The notes beneath the pieces are model-generated. The model ran no database searches. It was not told the DNA's origin and saw only the letters and a list, made by a program, of their open reading frames with translations. A stretch of 64,000 nucleotides of DNA from Azadirachta indica (lineage: Eukaryota > Streptophyta > Magnoliopsida > Sapindales > Meliaceae). Made by a program: the position numbers and the translations under genes. Location: contig CM040452.1 in NCBI GenBank assembly GCA_022749755.1, forward strand, positions 16,014,350 through 16,078,349, read 5' to 3'. Below, piece by piece: positions 25,805 to 37,672 of the stretch (position 1 is its first letter; each line of letters starts with the position of its first letter).

Positions 25805-26983
25805 TGCAGCTCTGCGTTGTCAAAAATATGCCTAAACTGCATCTTCATGTTGTTAAGACTATGTCCAGAAGGGTCAAATACCACAACTCTGCGTTGCCAA
25901 AATTATACATACGTTGCAGCTCTGCGTTGCCACGAATACGCCTAGAAGGGCCTAATACTGCAGCTCTGCGCTGTCAAAACTATGCCTATAAGGGTCAAAC
26001 ACCGTATCTTTGTGCTGCTAACACTATACATACATTACATCTTCGCGTTGACATAGCTATGCCCAGAAAGGCCCAATACTGCAGTTTCTTGCTGTTAAGA
26101 CTATGCCTCGAAAAGGCAAAACATTGTAGTTTCGTGCTACCAAAATTATACATACATTGTAGCTCTGTGCTACCACGACTATATCCAAAAGGGCTCAACA
26201 TTGTAACTTCGTGCTGTCAAAACTATGCCTACACTATAGTTTCGGTTGCCAAAACTATGCCCAAAAAGGCCAAACACTATAATTCTGCGCTGCTAAAACT
26301 GTACATACATTATAGTCCTATGCTGCCACGACTATGCCCATAAAAACCCAATACTATAACTCCGCACTGCTAAGACTATGTTCAAAAAGGCAAAACATTG
26401 CAGCTCCACGTTGCCAAAAGTATACATACATTGCAATTTTATGCTACCACGACTATATTTGAAAAGACTTAACACTGCAGCTACGCGCTGTCAAAAAATA
26501 TGCCTAGACTACAACTTCACACTGCCAAAACTATGTCCAGAAGAGCTAAATACCGCAGCTTTGCACTGCTAAAACTATACATATATTGCAACTCCGCACT
26601 GCTATGACTATACCCAAAAGGGCACAACACTATAGCTCTACACTATCAAGAGTATGCTCAGAACGACCTAATACTGCAGCTCCACGTTACTAAAACTATG
26701 CCCAGAAAAGTCGAATAATGCAGCTCTGTGTTGTCGAAACTATGCCTAGAAGGACCAAACATTGCAGCTCTGGGCTGTTAAGACTGTTCTAAGAAGGCTA
26801 AACACTGCAGAAACGCACTGACAAAGCTATACCTAAAAGGGTCAAATAATGCAGCTTGACACTATCAAAACTATGCCCAAAATGGTCAAACACTATAACT
26901 CCATTCTGTCAATACTATATTTAGAAAGGCCAAACACTGCAGCTCCGCACTGCCAAATTACAAAGTCTAGAAGCACTAAACAG
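25805..26983 (+). repeat. minisatellite with higher-order structure, 29 units
   Basis: Twenty-nine diverged units lie head to tail. Long units of about 44 bp read like TGCAGCTCTGC-GTTGCCAAAAC-TATGCCCAGAA-GGGCCAAATAC. Short units of about 33 bp lack the last 11-base block and end TACATACAT or TATGCCTAGAC. From 26125 the order short(TACAT), long, short(GCCT), long, short(TACAT), long, long occurs twice (26125-26398 and 26399-26674), giving a higher-order period of 274-276 bp. Units after 26675 are all long. A 211-codon frame across it (from 25708) is a by-product of low stop-codon content, since 44 and 275 are not multiples of three. Confidence 0.85.
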
Positions 26984-26992
26984 TATTCATGA

Positions 26993-27310
26993 GATACAAT
27001 ATCATCTGTTTAAAAAAGTCATACGCATCCACGCAATATTAAAAATTATTAAGTCCAAAAAGATTAATTTGAATCTACCAAGTATGGACATCATTTGCTC
27101 AAAAAGCCACACGCATCCATATAATATAAAAAATTATTAAGTTCAAAAAGACTAATTCATATCTTTAAGGTATGAACATCATCTGCTAAAAAAAACCACA
27201 CACATTCATGCGATGTAAAAAATTACTAAATCCATAAGAATTAAATCTTATCCATGAGGTATAGACATCATTTGCTAAGAAGAGTCGCATGCATACACAC
27301 GATACAATAA
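26993..27310 (+). repeat. second tandem repeat, about 89 bp, four copies
   Basis: Directly after the minisatellite, a unit with GGTATGGACATCATTTGCT, AAAAAGCCACACGCATCCAC and TTATTAAGTCCAAAAAG recurs about every 89 bases (starts near 26993, 27083, 27172 and 27260). It differs in sequence from the preceding array. Adjacent unrelated arrays like this are known from the 3' regions of some Ty3-type (Tat/Ogre) retrotransposons; that origin is only a suggestion here. Confidence 0.7.
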
Positions 27311-28379
27311 ACCTCCCTTATAGCGAATAAAATAAATCCTACTCAGGACTATTAGAAACGGACCTCGCAGTAAATAAAAGAAAGTCCCTTCAAGTTATCA
27401 AAAAATAAAATAACGATACATTACCCTAATGGTAAACAAAATTAAGTTTTCGCGTACTATCACAATACTGATTGCTTGCTCAATGAGTCAAATATATACC
27501 TCTCGATGCCAAGCTATAAAATTCAAATAGATACAAAAATATACCACTAAGGTACTGATTTTTGCTCAAATAAGCCAAAATCATGCATTTCCGCTGTGTC
27601 AAAATGTAAAGTCTAGAGAGAAAAATAAATATATTTTTGTTGTGTCGACGTCTAACCTAACAAAACCAAACGTTATACCTTCGTTATAACAACTTAAAAA
27701 ATTTAGAGAAATAAAAGTTATACACTTGCATAACACTGATATTTTGATTAAAAGAAAAAAATATAATGAAATATCTTAACATCTAAGCAAAAAAATGCAT
27801 AACCAAAAAAAAAAAGAAACGAAAATGAATAACAATGACATAAAAAAATACCAAATCATAAATAAAAATAAATAAAATATAAGTTTACAAATAACACTAT
27901 ATAAAAAAAAACTTTTATTAAAAAAGGAAGCAAAAACTTTGAATTTAGTATTATTTAATCTTATTGATTGATCTCACTCTATAAAAATTATCTATTTTTT
28001 TATAACTTGCTATAAACTTAAAAGGTCAAAAAGTTACAGGTAAGTTATTTAAGAATTTAAAATATACTTATTATATTATTATTAATCAAAAAAACCTTTT
28101 TAATAAAAATCTAACTTTTATTTTTTTTAAATAATAAAATATTATAAATTTTATTTAAAATTATCATATAAAAAAAATAAATAATTTTAAAAAATTTAAT
28201 AAAACATAAAATTTTAAAACTTTTCGTTAGCTTTCAATAATAATTACTTTTAAAACTGAAAGATCTACTGTTAAATTATTTTTTAATATTTAAAATTAAA
28301 ATTTTTTTATATGTATATTAATACAATAAAATAACTATTAAATTCATATAAAAAAAAACTAAAAATAAAAAATTTAAAT
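27311..28379. other. AT-rich DNA after the arrays
   Basis: A-rich to T-rich sequence with no gene or clear repeat. Confidence 0.5.
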
Positions 28380-28625
28380 TTAAATTTAAATTTATAAAAT
28401 TTTAATTAATATTTTTTATTTAAATCCAATATAATAAAAAAAATCTTTTTAAAAACTCATTTTATTTAAATTATAAATAAATTAAAATAGTAAATTATTT
28501 TTAATTAAATTTTATTAAATTCTCCATTATTTTCAATTAAACTTGAACTTAAACTAATTTTTTAAATAACCTAATAAATTATATAAAAAAAAGACAAACA
28601 TTTTTTTTTCGAACAAATAAATTTA
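28380..28625 (+). repeat. right copy of the 5-kb-spaced direct repeat
   Basis: Related to 23335-23600 in the same orientation. Divergence is considerable (substitutions and short indels), so if these are LTRs the element is old. Confidence 0.5.
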
Positions 28626-29203
28626 ACATATTTAAGATGACTAATATCCACATGTATTATAATTAATTCAAATGAAAAGTTTAGTCTAGATACTCAAATT
28701 TGGTATAAATGATACTGCTGTCTGTATAAACTTAAAGAGGTCTAAATACAACATACAGAAAGTAGATGATCAGTATCCGCATGAGTGAAAAACACAGAGG
28801 GCTTAAACCTATATTGGCTTCCAATAACGTATCAAGTACCAACATCTATGTTCTCTAACATTCATCATCTCAACTTACAGCTTTCCAATTGAAATAGACG
28901 TGGAAAAAAGACAAAAAAAAGAAAAAAAAAGAGGAAACAGCTAACTTGCCGTTTCCATTTTGCTATATTTGCCTCCACTTTTTTCCAGTCACTTCAAGAT
29001 GGTGAACCAAAAGAAAAAAATAATAATAATAATAAAAAAGAGCCACGGCCCTACCACACCCCAATCAAAGCTAATGCTAAAGCTGATTTCCCAAACCCTA
29101 ACTAATAGAAGAAAGGGCCAAAAAAAGAAAAAAAAAATTTGATGGAATTGCTTGATGTGATCTCTCTCTCTCTCTCTCTCTCTCTCTGGGTTTTCCGCCA
29201 TGG
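28626..29203. other. PP2C 3' flank
   Basis: Downstream region of the PP2C gene on the minus strand, including an A-rich zone (28905-29040 and 29110-29140) and a TC run. Confidence 0.6.
29161..29187. repeat. TC microsatellite in PP2C 3' UTR
   Basis: Thirteen and a half TC units, read as GA on the gene strand, begin 17 bases after the natural PP2C stop codon position. Confidence 0.95.
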
Positions 29204-30714
29204 CTACGTGGCTTTTCTAAGATCCACCACGACCACGCTCACGTTGTCAGTACTGTGCCTGGCCAATGCCAGCTTTGTCAGCAACAGAGATGCGTCAGAG
29301 CATGACTTGTCCAACACCTCCCCGCCATTACTATCACCAGACCCCACGTCATTCTCCGCCGGACTACCCGTTCGCGGTGCCGCCGCTGACGATGTCGCTA
29401 CAGGCACCCGCCCTTTCCCCCGTAAACACATACGCGCGACCCCACATGCCGTTTCGTTTGATACCACGTCCCAAAGACCGTCTGTAGCTAATATCAAACA
29501 GTCGTCCTCACCCGTTCGATCCATTACCATCACCTCCGGTTCACAACTAACATAAGGCTTCAAGTAGTTGTCACCTATGGCTCTTGACATCGCCAGAACT
29601 CCAAGCACTCGCGGCCGTCCCAGTATATTACTCGACCACCGGCCGCCTGGATCCGGTTCAGTTCGTCCGGTCGGTCCGGCTGCATACACCAATCCAAACA
29701 AAACAACTTCAATCGATTAACTAATTAAATTTTTAAGAGGCTTCTGATCTTGTTTTTATTTAATATAAACTAAAACAAAACAAATAATACTAACCTTGTG
29801 ATCTGAAGACAACGGAAGTGCCTTGCCATTACGACACAAAACCGCCCTGGAATCGCCACAGTTGGCAACAATTATCTTATCGGCCGTTAGGACGGCGACA
29901 ACGGCGGTAGATCCTACTGCATCGCACTCCGGCGTTTGAAGCTCACACCTACAGGTAGCATTTACCACTCCGTGGTTCCAAGCACTCACCTCCTTATCCA
30001 TGCGCGTGAAGCTTCGCTCCAGCGCACCTTTCCATTCCGTTACTTCCCCTCCATTACTCTCCAGCTCCTCCTTCACGAGCTCATGCAGCCTCTCCCTACA
30101 TCTCATCGCCACCTAACCAAACAATAAATAAATAAATAACTAGAAGGAAAATATTTGTAGCGTTATGTTTAATTCTAATAGGTGAAGTGAAAATTTCTTC
30201 GTACATGAGAGCAGCCGTGGCCGTCATAGACGCCAAAGTAGTGCAATTCAATAGGGGTAGTTTCGTTAATTTGGCGAAAAAAGGAAGGGTGAACCGCGAC
30301 CGCATCTTCCATGTCTCTTCTTCGACCGCAAACAGAAGCGATGCCGTACTTGGGATATGTTTCTGAATCAACTGGAGATGATAAGGGTAACGCACCCAAA
30401 CACTGAATCGATATTAACGTCTCTTTTGTTTCCGATTTTCCATTTTCTAACTTTATTAGTTCTTTACCTTCTTCCTCATCGGAAACACAGTTCTCTACAG
30501 CATAATCACAGTCACGAGAAAACGACGCCCCATGAGCTTCTACCTTCCGCCGTTTGGATCTCTCGTTTTCCTCCGTCTCTGGTGGCAGCACGCCACTAAC
30601 ACATTTGAACCGTCTGATCTCCATTCGTCTACGCCGGGCCGCACGTGAGCTTGGCTCACACGGGGTCGTTGCCTCACTTTCGCTAACCACTCCACAGCAG
30701 ATCTCCGCCATCAC
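29204..30714 (-). pseudogene. AHG3/PP2CA-like ABA-signalling PP2C, frameshifted
   Basis: Three exons on the minus strand: 30714-30205, 30112-29795 and 29679-29204, with GT-AG introns. Clade A PP2Cs dephosphorylate SnRK2 kinases and are captured by PYR/PYL receptors with abscisic acid. The start MMAEICCGVVSE, the motifs [35 protein letters not shown] and [12 protein letters not shown], and the end NVSVVVVDL identify the AHG3/PP2CA subgroup. Exon 3 opens in frame with [20 protein letters not shown], including the tryptophan that locks into the receptor. One base is then missing at about 29614/29615 (GACGG|CCGCGAGTG). The frame runs to TAG at 29577-29575, giving about 310 residues instead of 434. 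The rest ([28 protein letters not shown]) stays open in the shifted frame to the natural stop at 29204, so the lesion is recent or a sequence error. Without it this would be an intact gene. Confidence 0.9.
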
Positions 30715-31127
30715 AAATTACACTCCTGAATTAGTCACCCAGAAATCAAGATTGGCTATATATTTAGGGAGCTTCGCTGAAGAGAGGAAAACAATAAAAA
30801 AAGGAAAAAGAAACAGTAATGATTTGGTTGATATCTCATGCTAAAGATGTAAAAATCAGAAACTGGAGACGAAAATAATGAAAGGAGAAGACGCTCGCGC
30901 GCACAAGCGATATCTTTAAAAGGGAACTCATAAGATGGCTTTTTACGTTCGAAACTGTTAATGAGGTTTCCTTTTGTTGTGCTGTGATGTGCTGGTTCAT
31001 GATCTCTACGGGCAGCCTGCCCCATACCATCACGGGCTGACCGAATAGGTTGTGCTAGTCTGCCTAAATCGACCCATCTTCACCGTTAGTTTCACTACTC
31101 TCATCTTTTACTTCCGTTGAGATCTAA

Positions 31128-31904
31128 CACGTGTAACCATTAGTCTGGCACAGGGCAAACGTGGCCCAATAGAATCCAAACAACAAGACATGAGAGTATT
31201 CCTTTTCTGACACGCATACGAAGGCGTCGTTTCGTTTTGAAACTTTTAAAAAAATCTTTTATTATTAATTTTCTACTTTCTATTTTAATATTTTTCGATT
31301 TTTTTTTTGACTTTGTAACACGTGTCCCAGTTGCGGGATACGAGATTAAGGCACGATTTTTTTTATTTAATTTCAACTTCCAACTTTATTCCGCTTGGGT
31401 CTTGAGAGCCAATCAAACGCTAGAACGTAGCACTTGTGATTTTGAAACGTGGGTCCACCTGTCAACATCATTGACGCCTATAGAATATCTAGAGAGACTT
31501 TGTTCAACCCTTAAACACGTGTACAAATGGCATCACACTGCCATGACCCGACCCGACTCTTTTGGTTACATAAAAACCGCTTCAAACAAACCGACCCCAC
31601 AAAAAATTTATAAATTGATGTGTTTGGCCCCAGCAGTGTTGGCTTAATTTCCTGAACCATCCCTTTACCGTACTCAATTATAAACAGGTAGGCAGCAACA
31701 CAATCACCAAACTGGATTCTTCGTGTACGTGGAAGGAAATAAGTGGAAAACGTGTTGGAGACAGATAAGACAGTACGGGCGAGGGTGGGGACCTACTGGA
31801 GCCAAGCCTAAGCGTAGGGCTCCACGCGTACAATATGACTGGCAAGCAATTGTACTATATCTGGTGCATGAAATTGACAAGAGGGTAAAGTGAAGTGCCA
31901 CGTG
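31128..31904. promoter_or_regulatory. cluster of ACGTG (G-box/ABRE) cores upstream of the PP2C gene
   Basis: Eight ACGTG cores lie 0.4-1.2 kb upstream of the PP2C start. Four are palindromic CACGTG boxes (31128, 31319, 31516, 31899). The others are ACGTGGC (31159), ACGTGG (31447, 31727) and ACGTG (31750). ABRE-type ACGTG elements bind bZIP factors of the ABF/AREB group, and clade A PP2C genes are typically ABA-induced as negative feedback. The cluster therefore fits the gene; binding itself is inferred. Confidence 0.6.
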
Positions 31905-33393
31905 ACATACAATGCAATCACGACATTATCGCTAGTTAGAACTAGAACTAGAGTCCAGAGTCTATCTAGACTCGGGTTACATATTAACCTTTGGTTTTTT
32001 TGGGGGCGAAGGGTTAATATGTGGTTAAGTTTGGTTGGGTTAGGTCATCTTCTATCTTTGAAGAGGAAAATTGAACGGGAAACCTGCAGTACTGTTACCG
32101 TACTGGGTGTGCTGTATTTGTTTTCCTTTCCTAGACAAATGAACAGAGCACTGTTATAAAAAAAAGAACGGAACGGAGTCCGAAACGAGACACGCCGAGA
32201 TTTCAGATAGGCTAATGAAGGACAGGTGGCGGTTAAGGTGAAAAATTGTCCGTTTTGGGGTTTGGGGCGGAGAAGGCGTGAAGAGAGAGAGAGAGTAATA
32301 GTAAGGGAGCGACTCGTGTTGAGTGATGTAGGCGTACGTGGTGAGTTAGATGTTGAGCTGATTGCATGAGCTCAAAGATTTGAGAGGTAATTCTGCACAT
32401 TTGTCATTGAAACATGAACATAAACAATCCATGCATGTAGTCAGAAATTTTTCCGGAACTTAGAAGTTTGACACATGGACATACACGCACACATACGTAG
32501 ACAATACGGCAGCGTTTGGTTGTTTAGAGAGGATTTGAGCATTTTGGTTTGGAATTCAACATCGAGAATTAGATTAGGTGGCAAAACAGTGGAACATCAA
32601 GCCTAACTTAGTGTGGAATTATTGTATATAAGAAAATGATGAATGGTACTTAGACTTTATACATTTTTTTAATATTATTTTTATATCCTTAAAATTAAAT
32701 ATTTTTAACTATTAAAATTAAATTTAATATATATATATATTAATTATATGTATCAAAATTTAATCTTAATCATTAAAAATATTTAAATTTAATAATTTGT
32801 AAATATTATAAAAATAAAAAAAATTAACAGGCTACTAATTCACATATGTATATATATATATATATATATGATATATATATTAATTATGGATTCGCACAAT
32901 AATATTAAAATTGACATGACTTACCCCAAACCCCCCCATAAAATTCTAAGACGAATCCTGTAAAATATTTGTACTTTATGTACATCTATAATCTTCCACA
33001 ATCCTCCCCTAACAAAATTTAACAAATAAAATAAATAGTCTTTGGTGTCTGTCACTAATACGCATCAAGATTCTATGTCTCATTAAACATATATATATAT
33101 AAATATATATATATGCATCACATGCGTAAAATATTCATATTACATGTGTAAAGTGGTCTTAAATCTTATATACTAAAACTACACTCTCCACAAAATTTGA
33201 TGTGACTTGGAGAAAAAAAAATAAAAAAAAGAAAGAATTTGTCACTTGTGAGTGAATATAATTTATAAAAAATATATTTTTATATATTATTATTTTGAAA
33301 GAAAATACATTTTTATACATTATTATTCTAAGATATCTTTAAAGCATGTATAAAAAAAATATCATTCATATAATAGGAATACACATTGTCACT

Positions 33394-33551
33394 AGTAATG
33401 GCAGAACAGGCGTCAATGTTAGGAAGGTCAAAATATAATAATATAAAATTTATAGGAGTCAAAATAATAAAAATATAATTTAAAAGACTAAAAGTGATAA
33501 TTTTTATCTAAAATTTCACAATTTTTATGGCCCAACTAGGCACCGCCACTA
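33394..33551. mobile_element. possible 158-bp inverted-end element
   Basis: The right end GGCACCGCCACTA, read in reverse as TAGTGGCGGTGCC, resembles ends of small plant hAT-like elements. The left end TAGTAATGGCAGA is only a partial inverted match. The flanks share TCAC but no clean 8-bp duplication. Weak evidence. Confidence 0.3.
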
Positions 33552-36500
33552 ATCACAAATGATTTAGATCACACTCAATTAGTACCCAAAAAATTCTCAT
33601 ACTTAATGGAAACATTATTTTGTAAGCAAAAAATCACATTATAAAAAGATAATACAATTCATATTTATATACATGTATTTTCATAGGTCTCAAGAATCTT
33701 AACCTCATTACTGGAGGATGAGTGTATGTAAAGTGTTTTAAATAACCGCATATAATAATTGAACATATAACAATCACTTTCGTACAATTATTAAATATCT
33801 CACATAATTTAAATATATCTTGATATAGTTAATATTTAGATGTATTGGAAGTACATAGTAGTTTAAAATTATTCACTAAGTGCTTAAGAAGCTCAATCAT
33901 GGAAAATTTCGGAATTCTCTGAATTCCTCGTAAGTGTACCGCTTCATTTTTACGCGTTTTCCCTCCTCTACTAAATCTTTTTCTGTTTTGCTTTTCTTTT
34001 CCTTCGCTACTTTCTTCTTCTTTTTCTGCTATTTCCTCTCTTCTTCTCCCTCTATCGGCTCTATAAATTGCTTCTATCTTTATTTTTCTCTAAATTCTAG
34101 CATAGCATGCCTTCCATTCATATTTTTATATATATTTATATATCCTCACTCTAAAATCATTCATATTTCACTAATTATTTATAATCATTATCAAATATAC
34201 AAGTTCGTAACATCAAAACTACGTAAAATTCAGAACAACACCCAAATATTATTAAAAACGTTATATTTTATTCTGAACTTTATATTAGTTAAAACGTTTT
34301 TATTTAATGATAAATTGGTACGTAGTTAATGTAAAATTATTTATATATGTTTATTATTATAATTAAATTAATTAAATAATTTTAAAATAAACGTGCATGT
34401 ACAAAATTATTTTTTTCAACAATTTGATAAACAAATTGATGAAATATATTTTTAAACAAGATATTTTTTTATTGTTGTTAGTTGGTTCGATAGTTTTATA
34501 GATATTGATTTTACAAAATATAATATATAGACTAATGAGACAAAATAGAATTAGTTGCACTATAATCCATATTATTTATTTATAACAATTGAATTCATTT
34601 TATATTTTAATCTATTAATATTATTATGTCACATTTAATTTATATATATTAATTTTTATAAAAACGGTTATATGTTATCTTTATTTATCATATTTATGAA
34701 ATTAAATAATAATTAATTTTGAATTATATGATATAATAATCGTGATGGGAACTATGATTTAATTAAAATTTTAATTGTATTGTTTATTTAACTTAAAGTG
34801 GAAATCCCGATGAGGTGTCGGAAGGTGAGTACTTGTTATTTTTACTAATTATTAATGTTAGAAGCAAGATCAAAGATGTTGGGAGGAATGTTACGTTAGT
34901 GTAAAGGAGAAAGCTTGCTCTTCTCTTGATACCAACGAACTCAACTCATTAAAATTCGATCTAAATAACTTTCGCATTTATCTATGATCTATCTAACGTT
35001 TAATTTATTTAATGAGCCAACACAAGTCAACATTTTTTACCATTTAATTAGTTTTAATATATCTTCCAGGGCAAAACTCGCCGTTTAATTAATTTATTAA
35101 AAATTAAGCAGCAGATCAATTAATTAATTATTCAATAATTATTTATATATTAATTAATATGATTGAATATGCAAAAATGTATGGTCGATCGAGTGGAAAA
35201 ACATCAACAACGTTGTCGGTTTTAGATTGGTTTCGTTTCATTTTAAATAATTTTTGTTTACCTTTTTAGTTGTTTATTTCTCACTCTTTCAACATAACGT
35301 TATATATTCAAATCAATTTATATTAATTTCTTCTGATATCGTGTACTTCTCTACTCGAGCCACCCATTGTCTTTCGTCTATCAATAATTGTAATTAAATT
35401 AATGAAATATAAACTCTGCTATACATTAAGAAATTGATCCAATATTATTATTGTATAATCCATATTACCAAGTTAAAAAACCTACTCTCTTTTATTTATT
35501 AGAGAATGTTTGCATCAATTTTTATGTGGAAGCGCAAGATCCAAATATTAGTTTAGTCAAAAATTGAATTCCGATTTAAAAGACTAACAACTCAACCAAA
35601 TAGGGTATTTTAATAATATCATATATAAAGATATTTTACACAAATTAATAACAAGCTATTATACTAATTATTATTTGCATAAGATTCCGTTGTCAACAAA
35701 CATATGAATTTACAAGTGTAGGAAACTAGATTATAACTACATGCAACACCTAGAATATGATAAATTGGGGACTTTTGGAGATTTTGTAGGATAATCGAAA
35801 GAAATCTCTAAGAATCTAGAAATTTACGATCAATCAGGAGAAATTGTGAAGTTTGTTCACTTATTCTTTGAGCATTAGGTGAATTCTATCTGTAACTCAA
35901 AGATCAGAGTGAAATTTATTTATCTTGAAATAAAAATTTATTATTCTATCTGTAACAATTATTACGTAGCCTGTATCGTTGTTTTTATTTTTAAATTTAC
36001 GTGTTTTCACTTCTCAATTATTTTAATTAAAAGATTTTATAATAATTTATATAATGAATTTATGTATATGCTGTTACTTTGAGAATTATTTTATATTAAT
36101 TTATCATATTACAAAAGTAAAAGAAATCACGACTGTGAACATTCGTTGTGTGGTTCTTCGTTAAAAAAATAAATTTAGTGAAAATATAAAGTTCATAATA
36201 AAAATAATAAATTTTTAAATATGTTTTTATTTTTTTTATAATTAAAATTAAAATTACAAATAACAAAAGTTAAAAAAAAAATTTTGAATGATGGTATTAG
36301 CATCATTCTAATGCTAAATTTTGTTTTTACCTTCTCCAAATTACTATAATAAATATTTAACATTGCCTTATTTGTTAAAAGGAAAAAAAAAGTAAATAAT
36401 TGGAATAAAATTTCAAAAAAGTGTTGTGCAATGGTATCCCTTGCTTTTCTAATATTTAATTAAAGTGTAAGAATTTGGGCGTTATAATATCCAGATTTTT

Positions 36501-37487
36501 GATTAATGCATAAACTTAAAAATTAGAAAATAAGTATACCGATGGGAAATAAATTATTTAATTATGAATAAATATGTTTAAATGTTTGCAAGAGAAGAAT
36601 TTTGGGTAATAAAATTTACTGTAAGTAAAAAGAAAAAAAAGACGAAATTGAGAGGTTTAGATAAAGTTTAAAATCTAAAATGGTTTCCTTTAAGTAAGTG
36701 AGGTCAAAAATAAATAAATAAATAAATTCTGTTGTAAATGATTAGAGAGTTATTAATAAACAAACATGTGGCTTTGGTTTCTTTGGCTTAAAGCAGTGCA
36801 TGTATATATATATATATATATGTATAGTGCATCTTTGCAATCAGTCCTTTAGGAGCAAATTAGAAAAACAGAGGGTGAAGAAAGGAGAGAAAATGGGAGG
36901 ACAAGTTCGATTAGTGTCTAATTTTTAACGTTTAATTTTAGATTTAAGGTTTAATAAGTTATTTATATAATTTTCTTGTAGAAAGTTAAGTCGTTAGTAA
37001 ATAAATATATGTTTAAATATTTAAGTTTATATATATACATATTTTTCAGATAATGAAGTTTGCAATATTATTTATTATTATTAGATCATTATTTTTTATT
37101 ACCGTTAAATTAATATTAGGAGGTGATTTAAAAAAGATAGGAAAGTCGACAGAACAATAGAATTGTAATACGTTTGTCAGGTAGATATTTATATGCATTT
37201 AGTGGATTTTAGTTTTAAAACTGAAAAATAGAATACTTTATTACAGTTAATATTTTGATAAATATGTATGAAATTTCTAAATCATTATGTATTGATCTAA
37301 TTAATTGTTTTTCAAATCGGATTTAAATAATATATGAATGTTATGTTTATAAATACAGTGAGAAAATTACATCAACACGTGTTATATATTTATAAATGTA
37401 TGACTTGTATGGAAATGTTGTAAAATAATTTGATTAATGATAATGTGATGGTTATGGTTGTTGTTGTAATGTGACACCGCTATTTGG

Positions 37488-37672
37488 GCTAACGGTCTTT
37501 GAAAATAATGTTCCTAAAAGTTATTTTTGTTGGAACGACAGTCTTTAGGAATAATGTGCCTAAAGATCATTTTTGATCGGATGACGATCCCTATGAATGA
37601 TGCCTGTAAAGTAAGTATGGCCAGTTTTTAGAGCGGCGGTCCTTCGAAATAATGCCTGTAAAATACATAAGC
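37488..37672 (+). repeat. four diverged copies of a 45-60-bp repeat
   Basis: The pattern ACGGTCTTTGAAAATAATG-CCTAAAA-TATTTTTG recurs four times as ACGGTCTTTG, ACAGTCTTTAG, ACGATCCCTATG and GCGGTCCTTCG, each followed by AATAATG(C/T)-CCTGTAAA or a similar block. Confidence 0.65.

Noticed and set aside
25708..26343. 211-codon open frame on the plus strand
   Set aside because: It runs through the minisatellite; unit lengths are not multiples of three and the peptide has no conserved frame across units.
29139..29555. 138-codon plus-strand frame over the PP2C gene
   Set aside because: It is antisense to conserved PP2C coding sequence and has no recognisable content.
33934..34329. 131-codon frame on the plus strand
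   Set aside because: It is T-rich, gives a Phe/Ser/Ile-rich product from low-complexity DNA, and matches no known domain.
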